DNA of 64,000 nucleotides, taken from contig NZ_CP053928.1 of NCBI RefSeq assembly GCF_014108865.1, positions 434,001-498,000 on the forward strand, given 5' to 3'. The stretch comes from Nocardioides sp. WS12 (lineage in GTDB: Bacteria; Actinomycetota; Actinomycetes; Propionibacteriales; Nocardioidaceae). Below, piece after piece: positions 24,113 through 33,094 of the stretch (positions are counted from its first letter, which is position 1; the number at the start of each line of letters is the position of its first letter). Both the position numbers and the translations under genes were made by a program. A model generated the notes under the pieces. That model did no database searches. It saw only the letters and a list, made by a program, of their open reading frames with translations, and had not been told where the DNA came from.

Positions 24113-26305
24113 TCAGGCGGGGAACGAACCGCCCGAGGCAGCCAGCTCACGCAGCCAGGCGGTGGCCTGGAAGCGGTCGCCGTACTGGGCAGCCAGCTCG
24201 TCGGCCCGCGCGATGAACGCGTTGAGGCCGATCTCGCCGGTGGCCTTGTTCTCGTAGCCGGTCATGAACTGCGCGGCACCACCGGTGTTGGGCGGGAAGC
24301 CGATGCCCATGATCGAGCCGATGTTCGCGGCGGCCGCCGAGGTGATGACGCCCTCCTCGAAGGTCTTCGCGGTCTCGAGCGCCTCGGCGAAGAGCATCCG
24401 GTCCCGGATGTCCTGGATCGGCGGCTGCTCCTTGGCGACCGGGAAGAGCTCGGCGAGACCGGCCCAGATCGAACCACGCTGGCCGTCGACGTACTCGTAG
24501 AAACCGGCGCCACGAAGGCGACCGGGACGACCCGCGTCGATCATCTTCTGGACGACTGCTGAGCCCGGGTGCGGGGTGTACGCGCGACCGGCGGCCGCTT
24601 CGCCGTCGGCCGTGGCCTTGGCGATCTTCGCCATCAGCTCGAGGTTGAGCTCGTCCGAGAGCTGCAGCACCGGGGCCGGGTAGCCGGCCGAGGTGGTGGC
24701 CCGCTCGATGGAGTACGGCGCAATGCCCTCCGCGAGCATCGCCATGCCCTCGTTGACCATGAAGCCGATGACCCGCGAGGTGTAGAAGCCGCGGCTGTCG
24801 TTGACGACGATCGGCGTCTTGCGGATCAGCTGGACGACGTCGTACGCCTTGGCCAGTGCGACCTCGTTGGTCTCCTTACCGGTGATGATCTCGACCAGCG
24901 GCATCTTGTCCACGGGGGAGAAGAAGTGCAGGCCGATGAAGTCGGCCGGGCGGTCGACGCCCTGGGCGAGCTCGGTGATCGGCAGGGTGGACGTGTTCGA
25001 GCAGAGCAGCGCGTCCTTGTTGATGAACGGCGCGATCTCGGCGAAGACCTTGGCCTTCAGGGCAGGGTCCTCGAACACGGCCTCGATGACCAGGTCGACA
25101 CCGGTCAGGTCGGCCGGGTCGGCGGTCGCGGTGATCCGGCCGAGCAGCTCGGCCTTCTTCTCCTCGGTGGACTTACCGCGCGAGATCGCCTTGTCGAGAA
25201 TGGCCTCGGAGTACGCCTTGCCCTTCTCGGCGTTCTCGACGGCGACGTCCTTGAGGACGACCTCGAAGCCGGCCTTCGCACAGACGTAGGCGATGCCCGC
25301 GCCCATCATGCCCGCGCCGAGGACGCCGACCTTGGTGGGCTTCCACGGCTCGATGCCCTGGGGACGAAGCGAGCCGGAGTTGATCGCCTGCAGGTCGAAG
25401 AAGAACGCCTGGATCATGTTCTTCGAGTCCTGGTTGACGATCAGGTTCGCCAGGTAGCGCGACTCGATCCGCGATGCGGTGTCGAAGTCGACGTTCGCGC
25501 CCTCGACGGCCGCCGACAGGATCGCGCGCGGCGCCGGGTAGTCGGCTCCCTTGACCTGCTTGCGCAACAGCGCCGGGAAGGCCGGGAGGAAACCGGCCAG
25601 CGCCGGGGACTTCGGGCTGCCACCGGGCATCTTGTAGCCGGGGGCGTCCCACGGGTTGAGGGCCGCTTCGGGGTTGGCCTTGAGCCACGCCTTCGCGGCG
25701 GGGATCAGCTCGTCCTGGGTCGCGACGAGTTCGTCGACGATGCCCTTCTTCAGCGCGGTCTCGGGGTCGAACTGGGTGCCCTGGAGGAGCACGTCCATGA
25801 GCGCGCTCTGCAGGCCGAACTTGCGCACGGCGCGGGTCACGCCGCCGCCGCCGGGCAGCAGGCCCAGGGTCGCCTCGGGAAGGCCGACCTTGATCTTGCG
25901 GTCGTTGACCAGGATCCGGTGCTGGGTCGCGAGGGTGATCTCGTAGCCACCACCGAGCGCGGCGCCGTTGATCGCGGCCACGACGGGCTTCGGGAACAGC
26001 TCGAGGCGGCGCAGCGCCTTCTTCACGTTCTCGGCCATCTCGAACACGCCCGCGGCGTCGGCCTTGGTCGTGGTGACCATGCCCTTGAGGTTGCCGCCGG
26101 CGAAGAAGGTCTTCTTCGCGGAGGCGACGATGACGCCGGTGACGTCGTCCTGCTCGGCGTACAGCCGCTCGACGGCGTCGGCCATCGACGAGATGTACAG
26201 CTCGTTCATCGTGTTGGCGCTGGCGTTCGGGTCGTCGAGGGTGAGGGTGACGACGCCGTCGGCGTCACGGTCGTAACGGACCGCGGTCTGGGTCTCGGTG
26301 CTCAA
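24113..26305 (-). CDS. fadB: Fatty-acid oxidation multienzyme: enoyl-CoA hydratase / 3-hydroxyacyl-CoA dehydrogenase
   Basis: A 730-residue FadB/FadJ-type protein. The N-terminal crotonase domain (about 1-200) has the catalytic glutamates E122 (GGGYEIT) and E144 (GLPEATLG). The dehydrogenase domain has the NAD motif GVLGAGMMGAG at 327-337 and catalytic H460 in GLHFFSPVDK. The C-terminal helical domain ends at 730. It performs hydration and NAD-dependent oxidation in beta-oxidation. The start is TTG at 26305 with a GAAGG site; upstream in-frame sequence would overlap the thiolase gene. It lies 50 bp downstream of the thiolase gene, forming a fadAB operon. Confidence 0.94.
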   Translation of the reverse strand: MSTETQTAVRYDRDADGVVTLTLDDPNASANTMNELYISSMADAVERLYAEQDDVTGVIVASAKKTFFAGGNLKGMVTTTKADAAGVFEMAENVKKALRRLELFPKPVVAAINGAALGGGYEITLATQHRILVNDRKIKVGLPEATLGLLPGGGGVTRAVRKFGLQSALMDVLLQGTQFDPETALKKGIVDELVATQDELIPAAKAWLKANPEAALNPWDAPGYKMPGGSPKSPALAGFLPAFPALLRKQVKGADYPAPRAILSAAVEGANVDFDTASRIESRYLANLIVNQDSKNMIQAFFFDLQAINSGSLRPQGIEPWKPTKVGVLGAGMMGAGIAYVCAKAGFEVVLKDVAVENAEKGKAYSEAILDKAISRGKSTEEKKAELLGRITATADPADLTGVDLVIEAVFEDPALKAKVFAEIAPFINKDALLCSNTSTLPITELAQGVDRPADFIGLHFFSPVDKMPLVEIITGKETNEVALAKAYDVVQLIRKTPIVVNDSRGFYTSRVIGFMVNEGMAMLAEGIAPYSIERATTSAGYPAPVLQLSDELNLELMAKIAKATADGEAAAGRAYTPHPGSAVVQKMIDAGRPGRLRGAGFYEYVDGQRGSIWAGLAELFPVAKEQPPIQDIRDRMLFAEALETAKTFEEGVITSAAAANIGSIMGIGFPPNTGGAAQFMTGYENKATGEIGLNAFIARADELAAQYGDRFQATAWLRELAASGGSFPA

Positions 26306-26355
26306 TGTGTTTCCTTCAGTCTGAGATTCGTAAGAGAGGTCGAGGCGAGCTGGTC

Positions 26356-27567
26356 TCAGACCAGTTCGACGATCGTCGCGATGCCCATGCCGCCGCCGAC
26401 GCAGAGCGTGGCGAGGCCGCGGCGCAGGTCGCGGCGCTCGAGCTCGTCGATGAGCGTGCCGAGGATGATCGCGCCGGTCGCACCGAGCGGGTGGCCCATC
26501 GCGATCGCGCCACCGTTGACGTTGGTGATGTCGTGGCTGATGTCCATGTCGCGCATGAACCGCATGGCGACGGCAGCGAACGCCTCGTTGATCTCGAACA
26601 GGTCGATGTCGCCGACCTCGAGGCCGGCCTTGGCCAGCGCCTTGCGGGCCGCCGGGGCGGGACCGGTGAGCATGATGATCGGGTCCGCGCCGGACACGGC
26701 GGTCGCGATGATCTTCGCCCGCGGGGTCAGGCCGAGGTCCTTGCCGACCTGCTCGGTGCCGATCAGGGTCAGTGCGGCACCGTCGACGATGCCCGACGAG
26801 TTGCCGGCGTGGTGGACGTGGTTGATCTTCTCGAGCCAGTGGTACTTCTCGAGCGCGACGTCGTCGAAGCCGGCATCGGCACCGAGCGAGGCGAAGCTCG
26901 GCTTGAGGCCGGACAGGCCCTCGACCGAGGTGTCGGGGCGCACGGTCTCGTCCTTGTCGAGCAGGACCAGGCCATTGATGTCCTTCACCGGTACGACGGG
27001 CTTGTCGTAGTAGCCGTTGGCCCACGCCTTGGCGGCGCGGTGGTGCGACTCGGCGGCGTACGCGTCGACGTCTTCGCGCGACCAGCCCTCGATCGTGGCG
27101 ATCAGGTCGGCGCCGATCCCCTGCGGGACGAAGCCGGCCTTGAACGCGGTGGCCGGGTCCGAGGCCCAGGAGCCACCGTCGGAGCCCATGGCGACGCGGC
27201 TCATCGACTCGACGCCACCGGCGATGATCAGGTCTTCGAAGCCACCGCGGACGCGGCTGGCGGCCTGGTTGACGGCCTCGAGGCCCGAGGCACAGAAGCG
27301 GTTGAGCTGGACGCCGGCAACGGTGTCAGGCAAGCCGGCGGCGATGGCCGCGGTCTTGGCGATGTCGCCACCCTGGTCGCCGACCGGGGAGACGACGCCG
27401 AGGACGACGTCGTCGATGCGGTTCGGGTCCAGGCTCGGGTTGCGCTCCTGGAGGGCATCCAGCAGACCGACGACGAGGTCGACCGGCTTCGACTCGTGGA
27501 GGGAGCCGTTGGCCTTGCCTCGTCCTCGCGGAGTGCGAATGTGGTCGTACACGAATGCTTCTGCCAT
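26356..27567 (-). CDS. fadA: Acetyl-CoA C-acyltransferase (thiolase)
   Basis: A 403-residue thiolase. The nucleophile is C92 in [10 protein letters not shown], the catalytic histidine is in GHPLGATGA, and the second cysteine is in [10 protein letters not shown] near the C-terminus. It cleaves 3-ketoacyl-CoA with CoA to acetyl-CoA and a shortened acyl-CoA. It is the first gene of the operon with the FadB-like multienzyme and is divergent from a MerR regulator. The 17-bp dyad near 27653 lies about 86 bp upstream of its ATG. Confidence 0.94.
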   Translation of the reverse strand: MAEAFVYDHIRTPRGRGKANGSLHESKPVDLVVGLLDALQERNPSLDPNRIDDVVLGVVSPVGDQGGDIAKTAAIAAGLPDTVAGVQLNRFCASGLEAVNQAASRVRGGFEDLIIAGGVESMSRVAMGSDGGSWASDPATAFKAGFVPQGIGADLIATIEGWSREDVDAYAAESHHRAAKAWANGYYDKPVVPVKDINGLVLLDKDETVRPDTSVEGLSGLKPSFASLGADAGFDDVALEKYHWLEKINHVHHAGNSSGIVDGAALTLIGTEQVGKDLGLTPRAKIIATAVSGADPIIMLTGPAPAARKALAKAGLEVGDIDLFEINEAFAAVAMRFMRDMDISHDITNVNGGAIAMGHPLGATGAIILGTLIDELERRDLRRGLATLCVGGGMGIATIVELV

Positions 27568-27652
27568 GACCGTCCTTGTTGCTCGGGTTACTCGGGTGGC
27601 GTACGACGTCGCGGACGCGCCGTACTGGAAAAGGTGTCCCTGCAGACGATTG

Positions 27653-27669
27653 TGACACTATTACTGTCA
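27653..27669. promoter_or_regulatory. TGACA-N7-TGTCA operator between fadA and merR
   Basis: A perfect 5-bp-arm dyad TGACA-CTATTAC-TGTCA; the last base is the A of the merR start codon. The same dyad with the same 7-bp spacer occurs at 31402-31418, upstream of the AMACR-like gene. The adjacent MerR-type regulator is the obvious candidate to bind it. Confidence 0.55.
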
Positions 27670-28403
27670 TGGTCAAGGGTGAGGGGGCGTCCGTGGATGT
27701 GACGCGGGACGCATCCGACAGCGCGCTGCTGACGCTCGACGAGCTCACCGCCCGGGTCGGACTGAGCGTGCGGACCGTGCGGTTCTACACCACACGCGGC
27801 CTCGTTCCGCCTCCGATCCGCCGCGGACGGTCCGGTTACTACGCCGCGATCCACGTCGCCCGGATCGAGCTGGTCCTCGAACTGCAGAGCCACGGTTTCA
27901 CGCTGTCGGCCATCGAGCGGTACGTCGCCGGAATCCCCGCGGACGCCACCCCCGAGGACATCTCACTGGCCCGCACGATGCTCGCGCCCTGGCAGTCCGA
28001 CCTGCCGGTGGAGATGGACCTGGAGCAGCTGGAGCTCCGTGCCGGGCGTGCACTCTCGGCCGACGACATCGCCACCTTGCAGGCGCTCGGTGTGCTCCGG
28101 TTGCGCGGGACGACGTACCTCGTGGCGAGCAACCAGCTCGCCATCGGCGTCCGGCTGCTCGAGCTCGGCTTCCCCCGGGATGTCGCGATCGGCGCCGCCG
28201 CGGTCTACCAGCGACACGGCGAGCAGATGGCCCAGGAGCTGGGGGCCGTCATCGAGGAGCTGCTGGTGCCCGCCGGCTTCGAGAAGGAGTCCGAGCACTT
28301 CCGCGAGGTGATGGAGCGGCTCAAGCCGCTGTCCGTCGGTGGCCTGGTGACGGCGTACGAAACGGCCGTGGCCCGCAACGTCCGGAACCGCTCCGGACGC
28401 TGA
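27669..28403 (+). CDS. MerR family transcriptional regulator, probable fad regulator
   Basis: A 244-residue MerR-type protein. The N-terminal helix-turn-helix (about residues 18-85) reads LTLDELTARVGLSVRTVRFY, followed by a wing with RRGRSGYY. The C-terminal 150 residues form a helical domain without the cysteine pattern of metal sensors, so the ligand is probably organic, such as an acyl-CoA. The ATG at 27669 was preferred over an upstream start because the HTH begins close after it. It is divergent from fadAB, and the dyad over its start codon suggests autoregulation. Confidence 0.88.
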   Translation: MVKGEGASVDVTRDASDSALLTLDELTARVGLSVRTVRFYTTRGLVPPPIRRGRSGYYAAIHVARIELVLELQSHGFTLSAIERYVAGIPADATPEDISLARTMLAPWQSDLPVEMDLEQLELRAGRALSADDIATLQALGVLRLRGTTYLVASNQLAIGVRLLELGFPRDVAIGAAAVYQRHGEQMAQELGAVIEELLVPAGFEKESEHFREVMERLKPLSVGGLVTAYETAVARNVRNRSGR

Positions 28404-28414
28404 AAAACACACCA

Positions 28415-28440
28415 GCCCGACTCGTCGAAACGAGCCGGGC
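28415..28440. terminator. Terminator hairpin after merR
   Basis: GCCCGACTCGT at 28415-28425 pairs with ACGAGCCGGGC at 28430-28440 around a CGAA tetraloop, with one mismatch. It starts 12 bp after the merR stop, between converging genes. Confidence 0.65.
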
Positions 28441-28456
28441 CGGCGTTGCTACGAGA

Positions 28457-28485
28457 TCGTCGCGTAGCGAGCGTGTCGAGACGCT
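28457..28485. repeat. Dispersed repeat, short copy of the 24071 element
   Basis: TCGTCGCGTAGCGAGCG followed by TGTCGAGACGCT. It matches the right arm of the 24014-24105 element apart from a single base change in the first block and a 10-bp block missing between the two halves. It ends on the stop codon of the DEAD-box helicase gene. Confidence 0.55.
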
Positions 28486-29972
28486 CAGCGGCGACCGCTG
28501 AAGTTCGCGGCGCTGTGGCTGCTGCCACCGGCGCTGCTGCCACCACGAGCCGCTCCGCCACCGCCGCCGCCGCTGCGGCGACCGCGGTTGCCGCCGGCCG
28601 ACTGGCCGGTCTTCGCGCCCGAGGTGGTGCCAGAAGCCGAGCCACCGTTGCCGCGCGGAGCTCCGCCAGAGCGGCCGCCGCCCGTCTTGGTGCCGGTCTT
28701 GGCAGCCGCGCGGCCACCACCGGACTTGCCGCGGTTGCGACCGCCGCCACCGTTGCCGCCGCCACCGGCCGAAGGGGCCGGGCCGAGGTCGATGCCGCCC
28801 GGACGCGAACGCTCGCCGGGAGCGAGCTCCTTGAGCATCGGGTGGTTGGGGTTGTCGATCCGGGTGGTGGTCGGCTTGATGCCGGCCGCCCGGGTCAGGT
28901 CACTGACGTCGCGACGCTGGTCGCTGGTCATCAGGGTGATGACGGTGCCAGCAGCACCGGCGCGCGCCGTACGGCCCGAGCGGTGCAGGTAGGCCTTGTG
29001 CTCGGCCGGCGGGTCGGCGTGGACCACGAGCGAGACGTCGTCGACGTGGATGCCGCGGGCCGCGATGTCCGTGGCCACCAGGGTGGTCGCGGTGCCGCTG
29101 TGGAACGCGTCCATGTTGCGCGTGCGCGCACCCTGGCTCAGGTTGCCGTGCAGGTCGACCGCGGGAACGCCGTTGCTGTTGAGCTGGCGGGCCAGGCCCT
29201 TCGCGCCGTGCTTGGTACGGGTGAAGACGACCGTGCGACCCGGCGCGCTGACCAGGTCGATGAGCACGGCGAGGCGCTGCTCGCGCTCGATGTGCAGCAC
29301 GTGGTGGTCCATCTTGGAGACCGGCGACTGGGCCGAGTCGGCCTCGTGGACGGCCGGGTTCGCGAGGAAGCGCTTGACGAGCACGTTGATCGCGCCGTCG
29401 AGCGTGGCGGAGAAGAGCATCCGCTGGCCGTTCTTCGGCGTCTGGTCCAGCAGGCGCCGTACGGCGGGCAGGAAGCCGAGGTCGGCCATGTGGTCGGCCT
29501 CGTCGAGCACGGTGACCTGGATGTCGCTGAGGTCGCATGCGCGCTGCTGGATCAGGTCCTCGAGGCGACCGGGGCAGGCGATGACGATGTCGACACCCTG
29601 ACGCAGCGCGTTGACCTGCGGGCCCTGGCCGACGCCACCGAACACGGTGGTGACGCTCAGGCCGGAGGTCTTGGCGAGCGGGGTGATGGCCGCAGCGATC
29701 TGCGAGACGAGCTCACGGGTCGGCGCGAGCACGAGTGCCCGCGGCTTCTTCGGCGCCGGGCGGCGGTTGGTGCCGACGAGGCGCGCGACGAGCGGGATGC
29801 CGAACGCGTAGGTCTTGCCGGAGCCCGTGCGGCCGCGGCCGAGGATGTCCCGGCCAGCCAGCGAGTCCGGAAGGGTCGCGGCCTGGATCGGGGTGGGGAT
29901 GGTGATCCCGTCGGCCGTCAGGACGGCAAGGAGATCAGCGGGAACGCCGAGTTCGGCGAACGTGGAAGTCAT
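28485..29972 (-). CDS. DEAD-box RNA helicase with Gly/Arg-rich tail
   Basis: A 495-residue RNA helicase: Q-motif near 24-30 (IPTPIQ), motif I GRTGSGKT ending at K53, PTREL, VLDEADHM, SAT, and the C-terminal HRSGRTARAG. The last ~120 residues are low-complexity Gly, Arg, Ser and Ala, a likely RNA-binding tail common in actinobacterial RhlE/CsdA-like proteins. It remodels RNA at the expense of ATP, often in ribosome assembly or cold adaptation. The ATG at 29972 was chosen because the Q-motif region starts there. The upstream region up to 30216 is free of genes. Confidence 0.93.
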   Translation of the reverse strand: MTSTFAELGVPADLLAVLTADGITIPTPIQAATLPDSLAGRDILGRGRTGSGKTYAFGIPLVARLVGTNRRPAPKKPRALVLAPTRELVSQIAAAITPLAKTSGLSVTTVFGGVGQGPQVNALRQGVDIVIACPGRLEDLIQQRACDLSDIQVTVLDEADHMADLGFLPAVRRLLDQTPKNGQRMLFSATLDGAINVLVKRFLANPAVHEADSAQSPVSKMDHHVLHIEREQRLAVLIDLVSAPGRTVVFTRTKHGAKGLARQLNSNGVPAVDLHGNLSQGARTRNMDAFHSGTATTLVATDIAARGIHVDDVSLVVHADPPAEHKAYLHRSGRTARAGAAGTVITLMTSDQRRDVSDLTRAAGIKPTTTRIDNPNHPMLKELAPGERSRPGGIDLGPAPSAGGGGNGGGGRNRGKSGGGRAAAKTGTKTGGGRSGGAPRGNGGSASGTTSGAKTGQSAGGNRGRRSGGGGGGAARGGSSAGGSSHSAANFSGRR

Positions 29973-30216
29973 CTGGGTGTTTCTCTCCGGGGACCGCAAC
30001 AACTCGGCGCAGCCCCCTGATGTGGGCGTCTCGCCGTGCTGCCCGTCTGGTGACGGGCGGTGAAGCGGTGCCTCAGGTAGAGGGCGCATCCGCGGGCGGA
30101 GCGCAGGATCCAGGGCAAGACTGGCCGGATCGGTAACTCCACCCTAGGGGTTGTGGGCGCGCCGCGTTGCATCCGCGGGCGCGCAGCAGGTGTGGGCTGC
30201 ACCACCCCGGGCGGGT
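29973..30216 (-). other. Long upstream region of the DEAD-box helicase gene
   Basis: 244 bp without a gene between the helicase start and the AMACR-like stop (30217). It contains GC-rich inverted segments, for example GCCCGTC-TGGT-GACGGGC near 30041. A structured leader would be in keeping with cold-shock helicases. No known riboswitch class was recognised. Confidence 0.35.
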
Positions 30217-31380
30217 TCAGCCCTCGAGCTGGACCGCCGCGCCGCGCTCGATCAACCCGTCGACGTCCGCGATCCCCCACGCCTCGAGGGCCTCGCGGGT
30301 GTGCGCACCGGCGCCGGGGGCAGGCGGGTGCGACAGCGTCGCCTGCGTGCGGGAGAAGCGCGGAGCGGGCTGCGGCTGCACGATCCCCTCGTGCTCGACG
30401 AACACCCCACGGCCCTTGATGTGCGGGTGCTCGGGCGCCTCGCTGAGCTTGAGGATCGGCGCCACGCAGGCGTCGGTGCCGTCGAAGATCGCGCACCACT
30501 CGTCGCGGGTCTTCGTGAGGAACGTGGTGGTGAAGAGCTTGCGCAGCTCGTCGGTCTTCTCCGGGTCCCAGCGGTCCGGGGCCTGGTCCTTGAGTCCGAG
30601 CAGGTCGATGAGGAGGTCGTAGAACTGCGGCTCCAGGGCGCCCACCGAGAGGTGCTCGCCGTCGGACGTCTCGTAGATGTCGTAGTACGGCGCCCCGCCG
30701 TCGAGCATGTTCTCGGCGCGCTCCTCCTTGAAGCCGTTGCCCGCCAGGAAGGCCGACGTCATCGCGTTGAGGCTCGCGGTGCCGTCCACGATCGCCGCGT
30801 CGACGACCTGTCCCTTGCCGGACGCCCTGGCCTCGAAGATGGCGGCCAGGATCCCGATGACGAGGTACGTCGACCCGCCACCGAAGTCGCCGACGAGGTT
30901 GGTCGGGAACTGCGGCTTGTCCTTGGACTGACCGAGGCCATGGAGGGTGCCGGTGATGGCGATGTAGTTCATGTCGTGGCCGGCGACCTGCGACCACGGG
31001 CCGTCCTGGCCCCAGCCGGTCATCCGTCCGTAGACCAGGCGCGGGTTGCGGGCGTGGCAGTCCTCCGGACCGAGGCCGAGGCGCTCGGTGACCCCGGGGC
31101 GCATGCCCTCGACGAGGACGTCCGCTTCGGCGACCAGGTCGAGCACGGTCGCGACCGCTTCGGGGTTCTTGAGGTTCAGCGCGATGCTCGGCCGGCCCCG
31201 GTTGAGCAGGTCATGCGAGCCGCCGGAGAGCATCTGGCCGCCGGGGCGCTCAACCCGGATCACGTCGGCGCCGAGGTCCGCCAGCAACATGCACGCGTGC
31301 GGGCTGGGCCCGATCCCGGCGATCTCGACGACCTTGAGGCCCTTGAGCGGACCGGTTCCCTGACCCAGTGCGAACGTCAT
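30217..31380 (-). CDS. CaiB/BaiF family enzyme, alpha-methylacyl-CoA racemase-like
   Basis: A 387-residue family III CoA-transferase-fold protein. The residues matching the racemase active site are present: H135 in AGHDMNYIA, D165 in VGDFGGGST, E250 in SVGALEPQFYD. This favours alpha-methylacyl-CoA racemase over a CoA transferase. The enzyme would epimerise 2-methyl-branched acyl-CoAs so that (2S)-specific beta-oxidation can continue, as for branched fatty acids or sterol side chains. The dyad 22 bp upstream of its ATG is shared with the fadA/merR promoter. Confidence 0.85.
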   Translation of the reverse strand: MTFALGQGTGPLKGLKVVEIAGIGPSPHACMLLADLGADVIRVERPGGQMLSGGSHDLLNRGRPSIALNLKNPEAVATVLDLVAEADVLVEGMRPGVTERLGLGPEDCHARNPRLVYGRMTGWGQDGPWSQVAGHDMNYIAITGTLHGLGQSKDKPQFPTNLVGDFGGGSTYLVIGILAAIFEARASGKGQVVDAAIVDGTASLNAMTSAFLAGNGFKEERAENMLDGGAPYYDIYETSDGEHLSVGALEPQFYDLLIDLLGLKDQAPDRWDPEKTDELRKLFTTTFLTKTRDEWCAIFDGTDACVAPILKLSEAPEHPHIKGRGVFVEHEGIVQPQPAPRFSRTQATLSHPPAPGAGAHTREALEAWGIADVDGLIERGAAVQLEG

Positions 31381-31401
31381 GGGCCGATCATGGCACGAAC
31401 G

Positions 31402-31418
31402 TGACAGTGATCATGTCA
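31402..31418. promoter_or_regulatory. Second TGACA-N7-TGTCA operator, upstream of AMACR-like gene
   Basis: TGACA-GTGATCA-TGTCA, identical in arms and spacing to the dyad at 27653. It lies 22 bp before the racemase start and 43 bp before the divergent DCC gene. Co-regulation with fadAB by the MerR protein is inferred. Confidence 0.55.
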
Positions 31419-31460
31419 ACGTCCGTCGTCCGGCGGGACCGGTCGCCGTACGCTGAAGAC

Positions 31461-31817
31461 ATGACCGGCACCTGCATCTATGACGGCGACTGCGGCTTCT
31501 GCACCCAGTCGGCCCAGTGGTTGCAGCGCCACGGCACCTGCGCCATCGTCCCGTGGCAGGCGCTGGACCTCGACGCTCTCGGCCTCACCGAGGAGCAGGT
31601 CTCCGCGGCGGTCCAGTGGCAGGACGCCTCCGGCGCAGTGACCGCAAGCGGGGCCGACGCGATCGCGCAGGCACTGCTGAGCTGTGGGCGCCCGTGGCGC
31701 TGGATGGGCCGGGTGCTGACCTGGCGGATCGTGCGGCCGTTCGCGGCGATCGGCTACCGGCTCGTCGCGCGCTACCGCTACAAGTTGCCCGGCGCGACCA
31801 GCGCCTGCCGGATCTAG
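31461..31817 (+). CDS. DCC (DUF393) family thiol-disulfide oxidoreductase-like protein
   Basis: A 118-residue protein starting CIYDGDCGFCTQSAQWLQ, the DUF393 DCC motif with a CxxC-type cysteine pair in a thioredoxin-like fold. The C-terminal part (MGRVLTWRIVRPFAAIGYRL) is amphipathic and may lie on the membrane. The ATG at 31461 was chosen because the DxxCxxC motif begins within ten residues. Its stop shares CTAG with the stop of the converging M15 gene. The role of this family is poorly defined. Confidence 0.85.
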   Translation: MTGTCIYDGDCGFCTQSAQWLQRHGTCAIVPWQALDLDALGLTEEQVSAAVQWQDASGAVTASGADAIAQALLSCGRPWRWMGRVLTWRIVRPFAAIGYRLVARYRYKLPGATSACRI

Positions 31818-33040
31818 CCCGGATTGACGATGCGCGCGAGTTCGAAGTGCATCGGGTCGGTGAACGCCCAGTCGCCGCCCCACGCGAAACCCCAGCGCTT
31901 GAAGATCGCGACGACCTGGCGGTCCATCTGACCGACGGTTCCGCGCTGGTTGCCCGGCACGTTCATGTCGAGCGCCAGGCCGAACGAGTGGTTCGACAGT
32001 GACGACGAGCCGGCAATGAAGCGCGGGTAGTAGCAACCGGCGTACTCCCGCGCGTGGATCTTGTCGGCCAGCTTGCTGGTGACGATCTCGGCGAGGGCGG
32101 CCTTGAGCTGCGGCATCATGAACTTGTTGCAGGTCACCCGGCCGAGGATCGGCACCTGCTCGGTGACGATGTGGGACCGCACCCACGAAGGGTCGGGAGC
32201 GATCCGGCCGCCACCGATCGGGCGGTAGCGGAACACACCGACCGCGTCGCCGAAGGCGCCGACGGGGATGACGTTCTGGAAGGTGTCGAGGTCGATGCCG
32301 GCCTGGGCGACGATGTCGAGCGCGGTGATGGAGAAGGCGTCCTTGCCGAGGTTCTTCTCGATGACCTTGCGGACCGCCTGCGGCGAGGTGATGCCGGTGT
32401 TGATCAGGACGGCGTTGTCCTCGGGCAGGCCGAGCTCCTCGCCCCACTTCTCGTTGACCACGGCGTCGACGCTGTCGACCCCTTCGCGGTCCCACGACCC
32501 GACGTGGATGCTCTGCTTGCCGACCGCGAGGTAACCCTTGCCGTCGATCGGGAGTTCCTGCTGCAGGTGGACGGCGACGGAGACCTCGCCGCCAGCGATC
32601 CGGTCCCACTGCTCCTGGAACTTCGCGCTGTTGGGGCCGGAGAAGCGGCGGTACTCCGCGGGGTCGACCGCAGCGATGTTGAACAGCTTGTTCTCGACGG
32701 AGAATTGTCCGACGGACAGCTGGGTGTGGGCGGCGACGCCCAGCTTCCCCTTCACCTTCACGCCGATGATCTGCTTGAGGACGTCGGCGGGGATGGTCTT
32801 GTTGCTGACCAGCAGCAGGTCGTCGCCGAACTGCGTCCCGTCGAACTTGCCCGGTGGCGCCACGGCGTGGGACGGGTCAGCGGCGTCGGTCGGGATCTCG
32901 GTGGTGGTCGAAGCGGCGGCCTTGCTCGCCTTCGCCTCGGGCGTGCCCTTCTCGGGCGTCCCACATCCGACCAGCAGCGTCGCGACAACCACGGCCGACA
33001 GCCCAGCCGTCAGCCGTACGCGTCCTCGCGCCAACCCCAT
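31814..33040 (-). CDS. M15-family D,D-peptidase-like lipoprotein
   Basis: A 408-residue lipoprotein with lipobox LLVGC near residue 26 and a Ser/Thr/Ala-rich linker. The C-terminal ~130 residues carry the M15 zinc-peptidase motifs SNHSFGLALDMN and GDWAFTDPMHFEL. A long middle region (about 65-270) is unassigned. It probably acts on peptidoglycan stem peptides outside the membrane, as D-Ala-D-Ala carboxypeptidase or endopeptidase. A good GGAAGGG site precedes ATG 33040. It does not appear to be part of the alkane cluster upstream. Confidence 0.87.
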   Translation of the reverse strand: MGLARGRVRLTAGLSAVVVATLLVGCGTPEKGTPEAKASKAAASTTTEIPTDAADPSHAVAPPGKFDGTQFGDDLLLVSNKTIPADVLKQIIGVKVKGKLGVAAHTQLSVGQFSVENKLFNIAAVDPAEYRRFSGPNSAKFQEQWDRIAGGEVSVAVHLQQELPIDGKGYLAVGKQSIHVGSWDREGVDSVDAVVNEKWGEELGLPEDNAVLINTGITSPQAVRKVIEKNLGKDAFSITALDIVAQAGIDLDTFQNVIPVGAFGDAVGVFRYRPIGGGRIAPDPSWVRSHIVTEQVPILGRVTCNKFMMPQLKAALAEIVTSKLADKIHAREYAGCYYPRFIAGSSSLSNHSFGLALDMNVPGNQRGTVGQMDRQVVAIFKRWGFAWGGDWAFTDPMHFELARIVNPG

Positions 33041-33094
33041 TGTCCCTTCCCTGCCACCGGTGACCCGGTAGTCCTCCCACAGGGAGGATACCGG

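Noticed and set aside
27653..27669. MerR-type 19-bp spacer promoter site for metal resistance
   Set aside because: The regulator lacks metal-binding cysteines and neighbours are lipid genes.
28485..28850. Gly/Arg-rich coding repeats in the helicase gene as a separate repeat element
   Set aside because: They are in frame and are the usual low-complexity tail of the DEAD-box protein.
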